A stretch of 5,363 bases of DNA from Bacteroidales bacterium (GTDB lineage Bacteria > Bacteroidota > Bacteroidia > Bacteroidales > UBA3663). This document shows positions 1 through 5,363 of the stretch, piece after piece. Each line of letters starts with the position of its first letter. Within the stretch, counting starts at the first letter, position 1. Made by a program: the position numbers and the translations under genes. Below the pieces are notes generated by a model. It was not told the origin of the DNA, did no database searches, and worked only from the letters and a program-made list of their open reading frames with translations. The DNA is taken from positions 1 to 5,363 of the forward strand of contig SFEH01000142.1 of the NCBI GenBank assembly GCA_004557315.1. The letters are read 5' to 3'.

Positions 1-1
1 G

Positions 2-352
2 GATCCAGTATTTAATCTTGGTCAGCCTGTGGTGGATCCGCAGACTACCTTTACCCCAGAAGCTCTTTCCGATGCATTCCAGAAGCATCGCACTGAGCTG
101 ATTGTAATGCCGATGTTTGCTATGCAGGAGGCCCTGCAGCATATGGGTTTCCGTGACGGCATTCGCTACAAAGAGCATTTTCACGAGATGAAGGGTAACT
201 TCCAGATGGGTAACTTCGACAAGTACAAGAAGGGTGACGGCGCGATTGAAATTATCCAGCGCACACTCGAGACATTCCTTGGCAACTGCATCGAGCCTAT
301 CGACCCGGTTAGTATCCAAAAGGTGAGGGGCTCAAGAATGTACCTTGGGTGA
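2..352 (+). CDS. Probable major capsid protein, N-terminal fragment (5' partial, frame-broken)
   Basis: The frame is open from base 2 with no stop to the left edge, so the true start lies outside the window; the GTG at 29 is probably only an internal valine codon. The visible 116 codons end at a TGA at 350-352. The middle (EMKGNFQMGNFDKYKKG, then a helix around IIQRTLETFLGN) resembles the part before the core of Bacteroidales phage capsid proteins as I remember them. The last residues after SIQK (VRGSRMYLG) look like out-of-frame reading: the -1 frame from about 319 gives KGEGLKNVPWVKR, which continues naturally into the next fragment. One extra A in the AAAA run at 318-321 would join the two frames. 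It is read together with 349-1107 as one gene. The capsid assignment is inference from the combined protein and the terminase genes downstream. Confidence 0.6.
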   Translation, partial: DPVFNLGQPVVDPQTTFTPEALSDAFQKHRTELIVMPMFAMQEALQHMGFRDGIRYKEHFHEMKGNFQMGNFDKYKKGDGAIEIIQRTLETFLGNCIEPIDPVSIQKVRGSRMYLG

Positions 353-1107
353 AGCGCATTTGTGCTTATATCATGGCACAGCTTGGTGAGAATATGTTCA
401 AGGTGATGTGGCGTGCAAAGCATGACGCATCAAACACAACTCTCACATCAAAGTGGTTCAACGGATTCTGTACCATCGAGGACGAGGAAATCGCATCCGA
501 CGCAATGTCGCAGGAAAACGGTAACTACTATATGCTTCCTGAAGCAATCACTGCGGAAAACGCAGAAGACTTGCTGAAGGACTTCTATTGGGGAGTAGCC
601 GGATCTTGGAACGGAGTTAACGACCATCTGCGCGGCCAGAAGCTTAAGCTATTCATGCACTCAAAGACCAAGCACTTCTATGAAGAAGCTTACCAGCATA
701 ACCACGGCTCTCTGCCATACAACCAGCAGTATATGAAGGCATCTCTCGAAGGCGCGCCTGAAGTAGAGTTCGTGGCTCTGAGCAACGTGCCTGAGAACTA
801 TCTGTGTCTGACACCGAAGAACAATATCCTTTCTCTTTGGAACCAGCGCACATCAGACGAGAACTTCCTTGTCAAGGAGTCGAAGACATCTCACTATGAC
901 GTTGACTTCCTTGCCAATATGTTCTATGGCGAGCAGTATCTCTCCATCAACAAGGAAATGCTCTGTGTATCTCGTTACTACACAGCTGTCACATCGACAG
1001 AAGGCAAGAACCCAAAGAATGAGGGCTGGTACGTCAAGGACGGAAGCAAGTATGTACTTTCGACAGATGAGACTCCTCAGGGAGGTACCACATACTACAA
1101 GTTCTAA
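349..1107 (+). CDS. Probable major capsid protein, C-terminal fragment
   Basis: This frame encodes 252 residues from a GTG at 349 to TAA at 1105-1107. Plausible protein sequence extends further upstream in the same frame, to about 319 (KGEGLKNVPWVKR), with the nearest upstream stop at 310-312. The fragment is therefore the continuation of the 2-352 gene after a -1 frame break rather than an independent gene. The GTG overlaps the upstream TGA (GTGA), so reinitiation is possible but probably coincidental. A segment reading LKLFMHSKTKHFYEEAY, then LPYNQQYMKASLEG, then NYLCLTPKNNILSLWNQ, then a late LANMFYGEQYLSINKEML stretch, matches the pattern I associate with HK97-fold capsid proteins of Bacteroidales prophages. 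No signal peptide or membrane segment is visible. It is the first recognisable gene of the block and is followed by a hairpin spacer. Another abundant virion protein remains possible. Confidence 0.6.
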   Translation: MKRICAYIMAQLGENMFKVMWRAKHDASNTTLTSKWFNGFCTIEDEEIASDAMSQENGNYYMLPEAITAENAEDLLKDFYWGVAGSWNGVNDHLRGQKLKLFMHSKTKHFYEEAYQHNHGSLPYNQQYMKASLEGAPEVEFVALSNVPENYLCLTPKNNILSLWNQRTSDENFLVKESKTSHYDVDFLANMFYGEQYLSINKEMLCVSRYYTAVTSTEGKNPKNEGWYVKDGSKYVLSTDETPQGGTTYYKF

Positions 1108-1158
1108 AATGGTCAGGCGGCAGCTTGGATTAAAAGCTTAGGGGCTGCCGCCACCATT
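1108..1158 (+). other. Long imperfect hairpin in the spacer after the capsid gene
   Basis: AATGGT plus GGCGGCAGC (1108-1113 and 1116-1124) pairs with GCTGCCGCC plus ACCATT (1144-1152 and 1153-1158). That is a 15-bp perfect stem apart from a two-base CA bulge, closing a loop of about 19 bases. It starts right after the stop codon. No T run follows (the next bases are ATTCATTC), so a classical intrinsic terminator is not well supported. It could instead stabilise the 3' end of capsid mRNA, mark a processing site, or reduce readthrough into the next gene. Confidence 0.6.
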
Positions 1159-1183
1159 ATTCATTCACTAATAAATTACTACA

Positions 1184-1807
1184 ATGGCTGATAATACAAC
1201 ACCACGCTGCAGTGACGATGCTACCCTCTATGAGGATATCGACTTTTGCACCGGTAACCGCTCCCTTCCAGGTGTGCGTAATCATGGTTACTTCATGCGA
1301 CGTAAAGACATCAAGAAATTCCCTCGCCCAGTAGGACCGACGGCAGTCGGAAAGATGGAGGATGTCGCTGTTATCAAGGAAAACTTCGACATCTTCGCCG
1401 ATGCTGTATGGAAACGTTTCGACCTCGTGCCGAACGAGAGCGAGCCTACGGCTGAGAGTCAGGGCAGCTACGGATCGAAAACGATTCTCAACAAGATAGT
1501 CCTTGTGCTTCCAGGTACAGGCAAGAAGGTGACCGGTTTCATCTCGCAGCTTAACAACGACGATGTTGTCTTCCTCATTCCTATGGCTGACGGACGCTGC
1601 CGTCTGTTCGGTAATCCGCTCTATCAGGCGGAGATATCTGTGAGCCAGGCTTTCGGCAAGACTGCTACAGATGCGAACACTACCACAGTAGAGGTGGCTG
1701 TGACCGACGAGTACGCAGCTCCTTTCTATGAGGGTGAGTTCAAAACGTCGGCAGGAACCTATCTCGGTACTACTGACGAACTGAAGGTAGAAGCTTTATC
1801 ATCGTAA
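1184..1807 (+). CDS. Probable phage virion structural protein, 207 residues
   Basis: The protein starts at ATG 1184 behind an A/T-rich leader (AATAAATTACTACA) with no Shine-Dalgarno, a common arrangement in Bacteroidota. It has no signal peptide, membrane span or catalytic motif. The N-terminal 60 residues are mixed and charged. From about residue 100 it becomes strand-rich: ILNKIVLVLP, VVFLIPMADG, a Phe-Gly-Asn turn near 142-144, then ISVSQAFGKTATD and TTTVEVAVTDEYAAPFYEGE near 151-185. That alternating beta pattern and its place directly after the capsid gene suggest a virion component such as a tail-tube, decoration or connector protein. I recall similar ends in Bacteroidales phage structural proteins but cannot name the family. 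Hairpins flank it on both sides, so its expression may be set separately from the capsid gene and the packaging operon. Confidence 0.55.
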   Translation: MADNTTPRCSDDATLYEDIDFCTGNRSLPGVRNHGYFMRRKDIKKFPRPVGPTAVGKMEDVAVIKENFDIFADAVWKRFDLVPNESEPTAESQGSYGSKTILNKIVLVLPGTGKKVTGFISQLNNDDVVFLIPMADGRCRLFGNPLYQAEISVSQAFGKTATDANTTTVEVAVTDEYAAPFYEGEFKTSAGTYLGTTDELKVEALSS

Positions 1808-1834
1808 TCCAAAGTTCTTTTCGATTATGTGACC

Positions 1835-1878
1835 GGGGCGGTCTCACTCGCTTTTGACGGTGAGATTGTCCCCTTTTT
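1835..1878 (+). terminator. Candidate intrinsic terminator
   Basis: GGGGCGGTCTCAC at 1835-1847 pairs with GTGAGATTGTCCC at 1860-1872, giving 13 contiguous RNA base pairs including three G-U wobbles, with a 12-base loop. One C and then a run of five T (1874-1878) follow. It lies 28 bases after the stop of the 207-residue gene and ends 12 bases before the next start codon. GC-rich stem plus T run is the standard rho-independent form. Because the next gene begins so close by and no promoter is visible between them, partial termination (attenuation) is more likely than a complete stop. Confidence 0.6.
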
Positions 1879-1890
1879 AATTGCAATAAT

Positions 1891-2778
1891 ATGATTGACA
1901 CTGAATTTACAAAGAAAATAGCCGTATGGCTTGAGAGTGATCACACTAAAGTAGAGCAGATTGCACAAGGTGCAGACTTGTTGCTATCGCTCAACCGTGA
2001 CCACGCAATGTACCAGCGCATCATGCGAAGACCTTCCCGTGAACTGAAGTTCCTGGAATACAAGTTGCGCAGATATCTGCAGTTGCGCGAAGACGGCCTA
2101 ACAATACGTGAGGTGGTGAAGCTTGACAACGAGTTGACACCTCAGCTGAAGGTTGTTGTCGAGTCTGAAGATGATACGACTGGGGCAGAACAGACGCTGC
2201 CTACGGCCACGGAGGATAATCCGCCTGCTGTGTTACGCAAGGGATTACGTCCTGACCACGACAAGCTGCCAGCTGACATTCAAGCAATATGGCCAGCCAA
2301 CGCCGAGCGTTGGAAGAAGATCAAAGAGGCGTTTGAGACCTGCAAGGGGCTGACTGAGCCTTGCGACAGATACGAGTACCTGAAGATCCTCAAGGACACT
2401 TGGTACAAGTACAAGAAGGAGATGGCCAGATACGACGACTATGTTCTGACCGACAATGGCAAGTCTGATGTCTCGGGCGAAAAACCGACGGAACTGACAC
2501 CGGAACAGGACAAGGAACTGAAGAACGCCGACAGCTATATCTCGAAAAACCTGCCTCTCCTGGCACAGGCCATCGATGACGCTAAAGTGGACGAGCAAGA
2601 CGAGCAGCTGCGGTCGAAGGTCGAGAGCATCTTGGAGAGAGTGCAGCAGCGCGTCGATATACTGCTTAAGTATGGCCGCACTCTCACAGAAGAGCGTCGT
2701 GACCAGATGGTCGGGCTTGGCATAAGGGTTGAACTACAAGAGCAAGTAGAGGATGAGCAAGGGGAAAAGTCCGAGTGA
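1891..2778 (+). CDS. Phage-associated helical protein of unknown function, 295 residues
   Basis: I do not recognise a characterised family. The ATG at 1891 follows an A/T-rich stretch (TTTTTAATTGCAATAAT) without a Shine-Dalgarno. Three parts are visible. Residues 1-90 are helical and basic (ELKFLEYKLRRYLQLRE near 51-67). Residues 91-113 form an acidic, Thr/Pro-rich linker. Residues 114-295 start with LRKGLRPDHDKLPADIQAIW, followed by a helix-rich region with PCDRYEYLK near 157-165 and a strongly charged, probably coiled-coil tail (about 205-275). I recall the LPADIQ-W plus CDRYE-LK arrangement in hypothetical proteins of Bacteroidales prophages. It opens the overlapping packaging cluster and overlaps the next gene by 26 bases. 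A scaffolding, head-completion or DNA-binding accessory role is possible, but nothing in the sequence decides this. Confidence 0.7.
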   Translation: MIDTEFTKKIAVWLESDHTKVEQIAQGADLLLSLNRDHAMYQRIMRRPSRELKFLEYKLRRYLQLREDGLTIREVVKLDNELTPQLKVVVESEDDTTGAEQTLPTATEDNPPAVLRKGLRPDHDKLPADIQAIWPANAERWKKIKEAFETCKGLTEPCDRYEYLKILKDTWYKYKKEMARYDDYVLTDNGKSDVSGEKPTELTPEQDKELKNADSYISKNLPLLAQAIDDAKVDEQDEQLRSKVESILERVQQRVDILLKYGRTLTEERRDQMVGLGIRVELQEQVEDEQGEKSE

Positions 2779-3274
2779 GATCCTCAGACAGTTGGCCACG
2801 CACCCGCTGCAGTCGCACCTGGGGCGTGGTCTTCATACGCTTGGATTGCTGGGCTGGATACTGGCTCAGACCGGACCTGCTGATGTGTATGTCTCGACGT
2901 TCTCAACGTCTGATGCCTTCCTTCGGGGTTTCCACAACCTTAAGAAGAAGGGACTGGTATTGAAAAGCGTGCTGCTTGCAGACCTGAAAGCATCGAAAAA
3001 GACGTATAAGCTTTACAAGGAGATGCAGCAGAACTTTGATGCCGTTTACCTTGCACAGAACCATTCCAAGGTGGTGCTTGTGCAGAATGACGAGTGGACG
3101 GTGACTGTCATCAGCTCGCAGAACCAGACTTATGGAGACCGCGCGGAATGTACGATAATAACCACTTTCCAAGAAATATTCTTTGAACAGTATAGCGGTT
3201 TCAGCGATATTGTTGATAACAACTCAATACAACTAAATGGATTATTCAGAAGACTCTCTGAACAAGATACGTGA
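2753..3274 (+). CDS. PLD-like (HKD half-site) protein in the packaging operon
   Basis: This 173-residue protein starts at ATG 2753, inside the end of the preceding gene. Residues 45-80 give a strand and helix pattern (DVYVSTFSTSDAFLRGF, then LKSVLLADLKASKKT). Residues 104-124 hold the likely active half-site: His104-Ser-Lys106, Asp113, then VTVISSQNQT with Asn124. This resembles the phospholipase D superfamily HxK...D...N signature, although Lys-to-Asp spacing is longer than the classic four residues. Only one such half-site is present, so a catalytic enzyme would have to dimerise, as known single-motif nucleases such as Nuc and BfiI do. The usual Gly-Ser before the Asn is replaced by Ser-Ser-Gln. 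There is no signal peptide. It sits between an unknown gene and the DNA-packaging genes, overlapping both neighbours, so a nucleic-acid role in packaging or head maturation is more likely than lipid hydrolysis. The fold assignment is moderately sure; the role is inference. Confidence 0.65.
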   Translation: MSKGKSPSEILRQLATHPLQSHLGRGLHTLGLLGWILAQTGPADVYVSTFSTSDAFLRGFHNLKKKGLVLKSVLLADLKASKKTYKLYKEMQQNFDAVYLAQNHSKVVLVQNDEWTVTVISSQNQTYGDRAECTIITTFQEIFFEQYSGFSDIVDNNSIQLNGLFRRLSEQDT

Positions 3275-3518
3275 CCTTGCTGGTCAGCTAACGCCGCCTC
3301 ATGAGATAGCGGCCCTACTGGACTTTGACGAGACTGAGTTCAAGGTTGACGTTAACACGCCTGGCAATGCTGCAAGGAAAGCATTCTTGAAAGGATACTC
3401 GGAGACGGCTCTACGTCTGAGGAAACAGAACCTCGAGCTTGTGGATGCCGGTAGCCCTGCTGCCGACGAGGCATGCAGGGGATACATCAGGAGAATGATC
3501 CGTGATATTGACCTATGA
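3237..3518 (+). CDS. Small helix-turn-helix-like protein, possible DNA-packaging accessory
   Basis: This protein has 93 residues. Its ATG at 3237 lies 38 bases inside the preceding gene, and its TGA overlaps the next start (ATGA at 3515-3518). Residues 7-35 (SLNKIRDLAGQLTPPHEIAALLDF plus DETEF) read as a helix, then TPPHEIAALLDFD typical of a helix-turn-helix with the pattern 'xxxIAxLLDxD'. The C-terminal half (ARKAFLKGYSETALRLRKQNLELVDAGSPAA) matches the long basic helix and loop seen in small phage DNA-recognition proteins that carry substrates for AYxxGK-type motifs. It directly precedes the probable small terminase gene, so it may be a DNA-binding partner of the terminase or an alternative small subunit. 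No catalytic residues are apparent. The helix-turn-helix reading is by pattern only. Confidence 0.65.
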   Translation: MDYSEDSLNKIRDLAGQLTPPHEIAALLDFDETEFKVDVNTPGNAARKAFLKGYSETALRLRKQNLELVDAGSPAADEACRGYIRRMIRDIDL

Positions 3519-4099
3519 GCTTACCGGTAAACATAGACGATTACTGCCGATACATCTCGCAGGATTCTGCCGAGCTTCGGGATATCCACGTGCCAGAACA
3601 GACAATATTGCGCGTGGAAAGACTTCGTGAGCTTGCGGCATACTGGCGGTCGTACCCGTCGACAAGCCCGAAGGAACTAGTAGGGCGCTGCATGCAGCTC
3701 TTCAAGGTAGAACAGTCGCAGGCGTATGACGATATTCACATGCTGAAGGTGCTTATCGGTAATCTGGAAGCAACTACAAAGGAGTTCGCACGGTGGAGAG
3801 TGAACCAGATGATAGAGGAAGACCGCATGGCGGCGAGACGAGACGGCGACTGGAGAGCGGTGGCATCGATGCAGAAGAACTACATACTGAACAACCAGAC
3901 TGACAAGCCTGACACTCCTGATCTTGCCTTTGAAAAGATCGTTCCACAACAGTTCGAACCTACTGACGATCCGAGCGTACTTGGTATCAAGGCTCCGAAG
4001 AACCTCAGGGCACGTCGAGACAAGCTCATAAGGCAGTACTCTCGTGATGACGAATATTCGGACTATGAAGAATTACCCGACAACAAGGAGGAAAGCTGA
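3515..4099 (+). CDS. Probable terminase small subunit
   Basis: This 194-residue protein fits the role of the DNA-recognition subunit of a phage packaging motor, which binds the packaging site and hands DNA to the large subunit. Residues 30-48 form a helix (ILRVERLRELAAYWRSYPS). Residues 51-80 look like a helix-turn-helix (SPKELVGRCMQLF, then KVEQSQAYDDIHMLKVLIG). Residues 88-127 form a long charged helix suited to oligomerisation (TKEFARWRVNQMIEEDRMA, then ASMQKNYILNN). The C-terminal stretch contains FEKIVPQQFEPTDDPSVLGI at 139-158, which I recall from small-subunit-like proteins of Bacteroidales prophages, followed by a basic then acidic tail. It overlaps the gene before by four bases and the large-subunit gene by one base (TGATG). 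This adjacency is the strongest support. Confidence 0.7.
   Translation: MSLPVNIDDYCRYISQDSAELRDIHVPEQTILRVERLRELAAYWRSYPSTSPKELVGRCMQLFKVEQSQAYDDIHMLKVLIGNLEATTKEFARWRVNQMIEEDRMAARRDGDWRAVASMQKNYILNNQTDKPDTPDLAFEKIVPQQFEPTDDPSVLGIKAPKNLRARRDKLIRQYSRDDEYSDYEELPDNKEES
4085..4091 (+). promoter_or_regulatory. Strong Shine-Dalgarno of the terminase large subunit gene
   Basis: AAGGAGG lies seven bases before the ATG at 4099, a near-perfect match to the anti-Shine-Dalgarno sequence. It overlaps the last codons of the small-subunit gene. The other starts in the window lack such a site: those at 1184 and 1891 have A/T-rich leaders, and those at 2753, 3237 and 3515 depend on overlap. It supports the chosen start. 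Confidence 0.6.
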
Positions 4100-4989
4100 T
4101 GGCAGACACACAGAAACAATACTTCAACGACGCTCAGCTCTATCCGCTGTTTATGTCGCCGCGTGACTTCGTGGGCGAGATGGGGCGTGGAACAGGCAAG
4201 GGACTCATCGACGCGTCGCGTTTGCTGCAGGTGTTCCAGTCGATGCCTGGAAGCTGCACAGGCTTTGTCACACCTTCATACAAGAAGTGTCTGACAACGA
4301 CGCTGCCGTCTATGCTCATTCACCTTGAACGGTGGGGCTACAAGCGTGACGTGCACTATACAGTGGGCAAGAAGCCTTGGAAAAGCCTTAAATGGAAAGA
4401 CCCGATTTTTACACCACACAACTGGGAGAACTGCATCGGGTTCTACAACGGCAGCGTATGCCAGATGATTAGCCAGGACAGAGAAGGCTCAAGCAACGGT
4501 CTGTCTCTCGATCACATCTTGATCGACGAGGCGAAACTCGTGGACTACGAGAAGCTCAAGAACGAGACCTTCCAGACGAACCGAGGCAATGAGATGTATT
4601 TTAAGAAATGCCACCTTCATCATGGGCTAACAATCACTTGCGATACAGCCACGACGAAGAAGGGGTCGTGGTTCATGCAGATGGAGTCGAAGATGGACAA
4701 GGAGGTGGTGAAGGTCATAGAGGGACTTGTCTACCTTAAATGGCAGACTAAGCAGCGCATGAAGCAGCACCCTAAGAGATACGACTATTACCAGTCGGAG
4801 CTGAAGCGCATCGACCGCGACCTGTACTTGCTGCGCAAGAACTGCCTGCTTTATTGCCGATATCCGAGCATTTTCAACCTTGCAGTGCTTGGTGAAGACT
4901 TTATCAGGCGCATGAAGCGTGACCTGGTGTCAACACCTACACTGCTCCGGCTATGTCGAAGCTGTCTTTGGAAGGAGTTGGCAGTTTAG
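4099..4989 (+). CDS. Terminase large subunit, ATPase domain (frame-broken)
   Basis: This is the N-terminal ATPase of the packaging motor. The Walker A region is GEMGRGTGKG at residues 26-35, with Lys34. The residue after Lys is Gly instead of Ser/Thr. Walker B is ILIDEA at 140-145, with Asp143 and the catalytic Glu144. SQDREGSSNGLSLD lies just before it, as in other large terminases, and LTITCDTATTKKGSW around 177-191 fits the coupling region. Residues up to about Leu276 (GEDFIRRMKRDL) read as genuine. The last 20 residues, to the TAG at 4987-4989, are probably out of frame, because the -1 frame from about 4926 continues as GVNTYTAPAMSKLSLEG and then the nuclease domain. A strong ribosome site precedes the ATG. 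As written, the product would hydrolyse ATP but lack the nuclease. The terminase identity is confident; the cause of the break is not. Confidence 0.85.
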   Translation: MADTQKQYFNDAQLYPLFMSPRDFVGEMGRGTGKGLIDASRLLQVFQSMPGSCTGFVTPSYKKCLTTTLPSMLIHLERWGYKRDVHYTVGKKPWKSLKWKDPIFTPHNWENCIGFYNGSVCQMISQDREGSSNGLSLDHILIDEAKLVDYEKLKNETFQTNRGNEMYFKKCHLHHGLTITCDTATTKKGSWFMQMESKMDKEVVKVIEGLVYLKWQTKQRMKQHPKRYDYYQSELKRIDRDLYLLRKNCLLYCRYPSIFNLAVLGEDFIRRMKRDLVSTPTLLRLCRSCLWKELAV

Positions 4990-5363
4990 AGGATGACTCT
5001 CGTCTTGACGCGGATTGTGACCCGAACGCGCCGCTTGTCATTGCGTTTGACGCAAACACGATGATAAACTGGCTTGTTGTGGGTCAGGTGGGCATAGATG
5101 GAAAACTATACGTGCTTAAGTCGTTCTGGGTCAAGTACCAGACACTTGACGCGTTGATACCATTGTTCAGCGCATACTACCGTTATCACAAGAACCGTCA
5201 GGTGTATTTCGTTTTTGACTCTACATTCAAGGGTCAGGGATATGGAGCCAACACGAACGAGGATTTTTACAAGCTCATAACAAACTATCTGATGTCATCG
5301 GGATGGGTTGTCGAGCAAGTGTACATAGGTAATCCGATGCACCACGTCGACAAGTACCACTTG
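4923..5363 (+). CDS. Terminase large subunit, nuclease domain (fragment, 3' partial)
   Basis: This frame is open from 4923, after a TGA at 4920-4922, to the right edge: 147 codons with no stop. It has no convincing start of its own, so it is read as the continuation of 4099-4989 after a -1 frame break. The sequence is that of an RNase-H-like (RuvC-type) terminase nuclease. PLVIAFDANTMINWLVVGQ has an acidic catalytic Asp at codon 5049-5051. VYFVFDSTFKGQGYG has a second Asp at 5217-5219. VYIGNPMHHVDKYHL near the edge may bring a third, with Asp at 5349-5351. The pattern of strand then Asp, a WVKYQTLDALIPLFSAYYRYH helix, then strand then Asp follows the fold order. In the family this domain cuts concatemeric DNA during packaging. 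The end of the gene lies outside the window. Confidence 0.8.

Noticed and set aside
1..39. GGATCC (BamHI site) at the exact left edge and again at 34-39
   Set aside because: It could reflect a cloned fragment end, but both sites fall in an open coding frame and a six-base match proves nothing.
193..217. Two copies of GGGTAACTTC 15 bases apart
   Set aside because: They encode GNFQMGNF in frame within the capsid fragment and occur only twice, so coding repetition explains them.
181..423. Open frame of 80 codons on the minus strand
   Set aside because: It lies wholly opposite the two capsid fragments, reads as low-information sequence, and has no start signal or recognisable motif. The same holds for the other minus-strand frames (for example 2245-2598, 2903-3172 and 3677-3949), which mirror well-supported + strand genes.
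869..1141. Overlapping + strand frame of 90 codons
   Set aside because: It is Ser/Arg/Thr-rich in the manner of an out-of-frame reading of the capsid C-terminus, and nothing upstream suggests a start.
1337..1350. Small perfect hairpin CCGAC-GGCA-GTCGG
   Set aside because: It is a five-base stem inside a coding region; such short stems are common by chance and no regulatory context is visible.
1504..1530. PGTGKK resembling a nucleotide-binding P-loop in the 207-residue protein
   Set aside because: It lacks the full GxxxxGK[ST] spacing and a Walker B motif, and the surroundings are beta-rich structural sequence.
1108..1890. Search for a Bacteroides-type promoter (TTTG and TAnnTTTG) in the two spacers
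   Set aside because: No matching pair of elements was found by eye in 1108-1183 or 1808-1890.
4920..4935. Programmed frameshifting in the terminase gene
   Set aside because: No X_XXY_YYZ heptamer is present near the junction, and re-pairing one base back at CTG-GTG would be poor. An indel or deletion explains the break better.

Overview
This window looks like part of the virion and DNA-packaging region of a tailed-phage genome or prophage from a Bacteroidales-type host (Bacteroides, Prevotella or a relative). The packaging proteins read like those I recall from Bacteroidales prophages. Several start codons follow A/T-rich leaders without a Shine-Dalgarno sequence, as is usual in Bacteroidota, and base composition looks mixed rather than extreme. 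This assignment rests on memory of the families, not on a search. All recognisable genes are on the + strand.

Left part (1-1107): a probable major capsid protein, open to the left edge. A -1 frame break near 318-322 splits it into an N-terminal piece (2-352) and a C-terminal piece (349-1107). A hairpin-forming spacer (1108-1183), a probable virion structural protein of 207 residues (1184-1807) and a second spacer with a good candidate intrinsic terminator (1835-1878) follow.

Right part (1891-5363): six reading frames packed without gaps. They encode a 295-residue helical protein of unknown function, a small protein with one phospholipase-D-like (HKD-type) half-site, a 93-residue helix-turn-helix-like protein, a 194-residue probable small terminase subunit, and a large terminase subunit. 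Successive genes overlap by 26, 38, 4 and 1 bases, which implies one transcript and translational coupling. The large terminase is also split by a -1 frame break, near 4926: the ATPase half lies in 4099-4989 and the nuclease half in 4923-5363, running off the right edge.

Together these genes would make the capsid shell and the motor that fills it. The small subunit and any helper proteins recognise DNA, and the large subunit pumps and cuts it. Only the two hallmark genes are broken, so the element is either a decaying prophage or the sequence carries indel errors. I see no RNA genes, CRISPR array, insertion sequence, attachment site or defence system. Nothing here convinces me of a wholly new system. 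The least explained parts are the PLD-like protein inside a packaging operon, the pair of candidate DNA-recognition proteins, and the two structured spacers.
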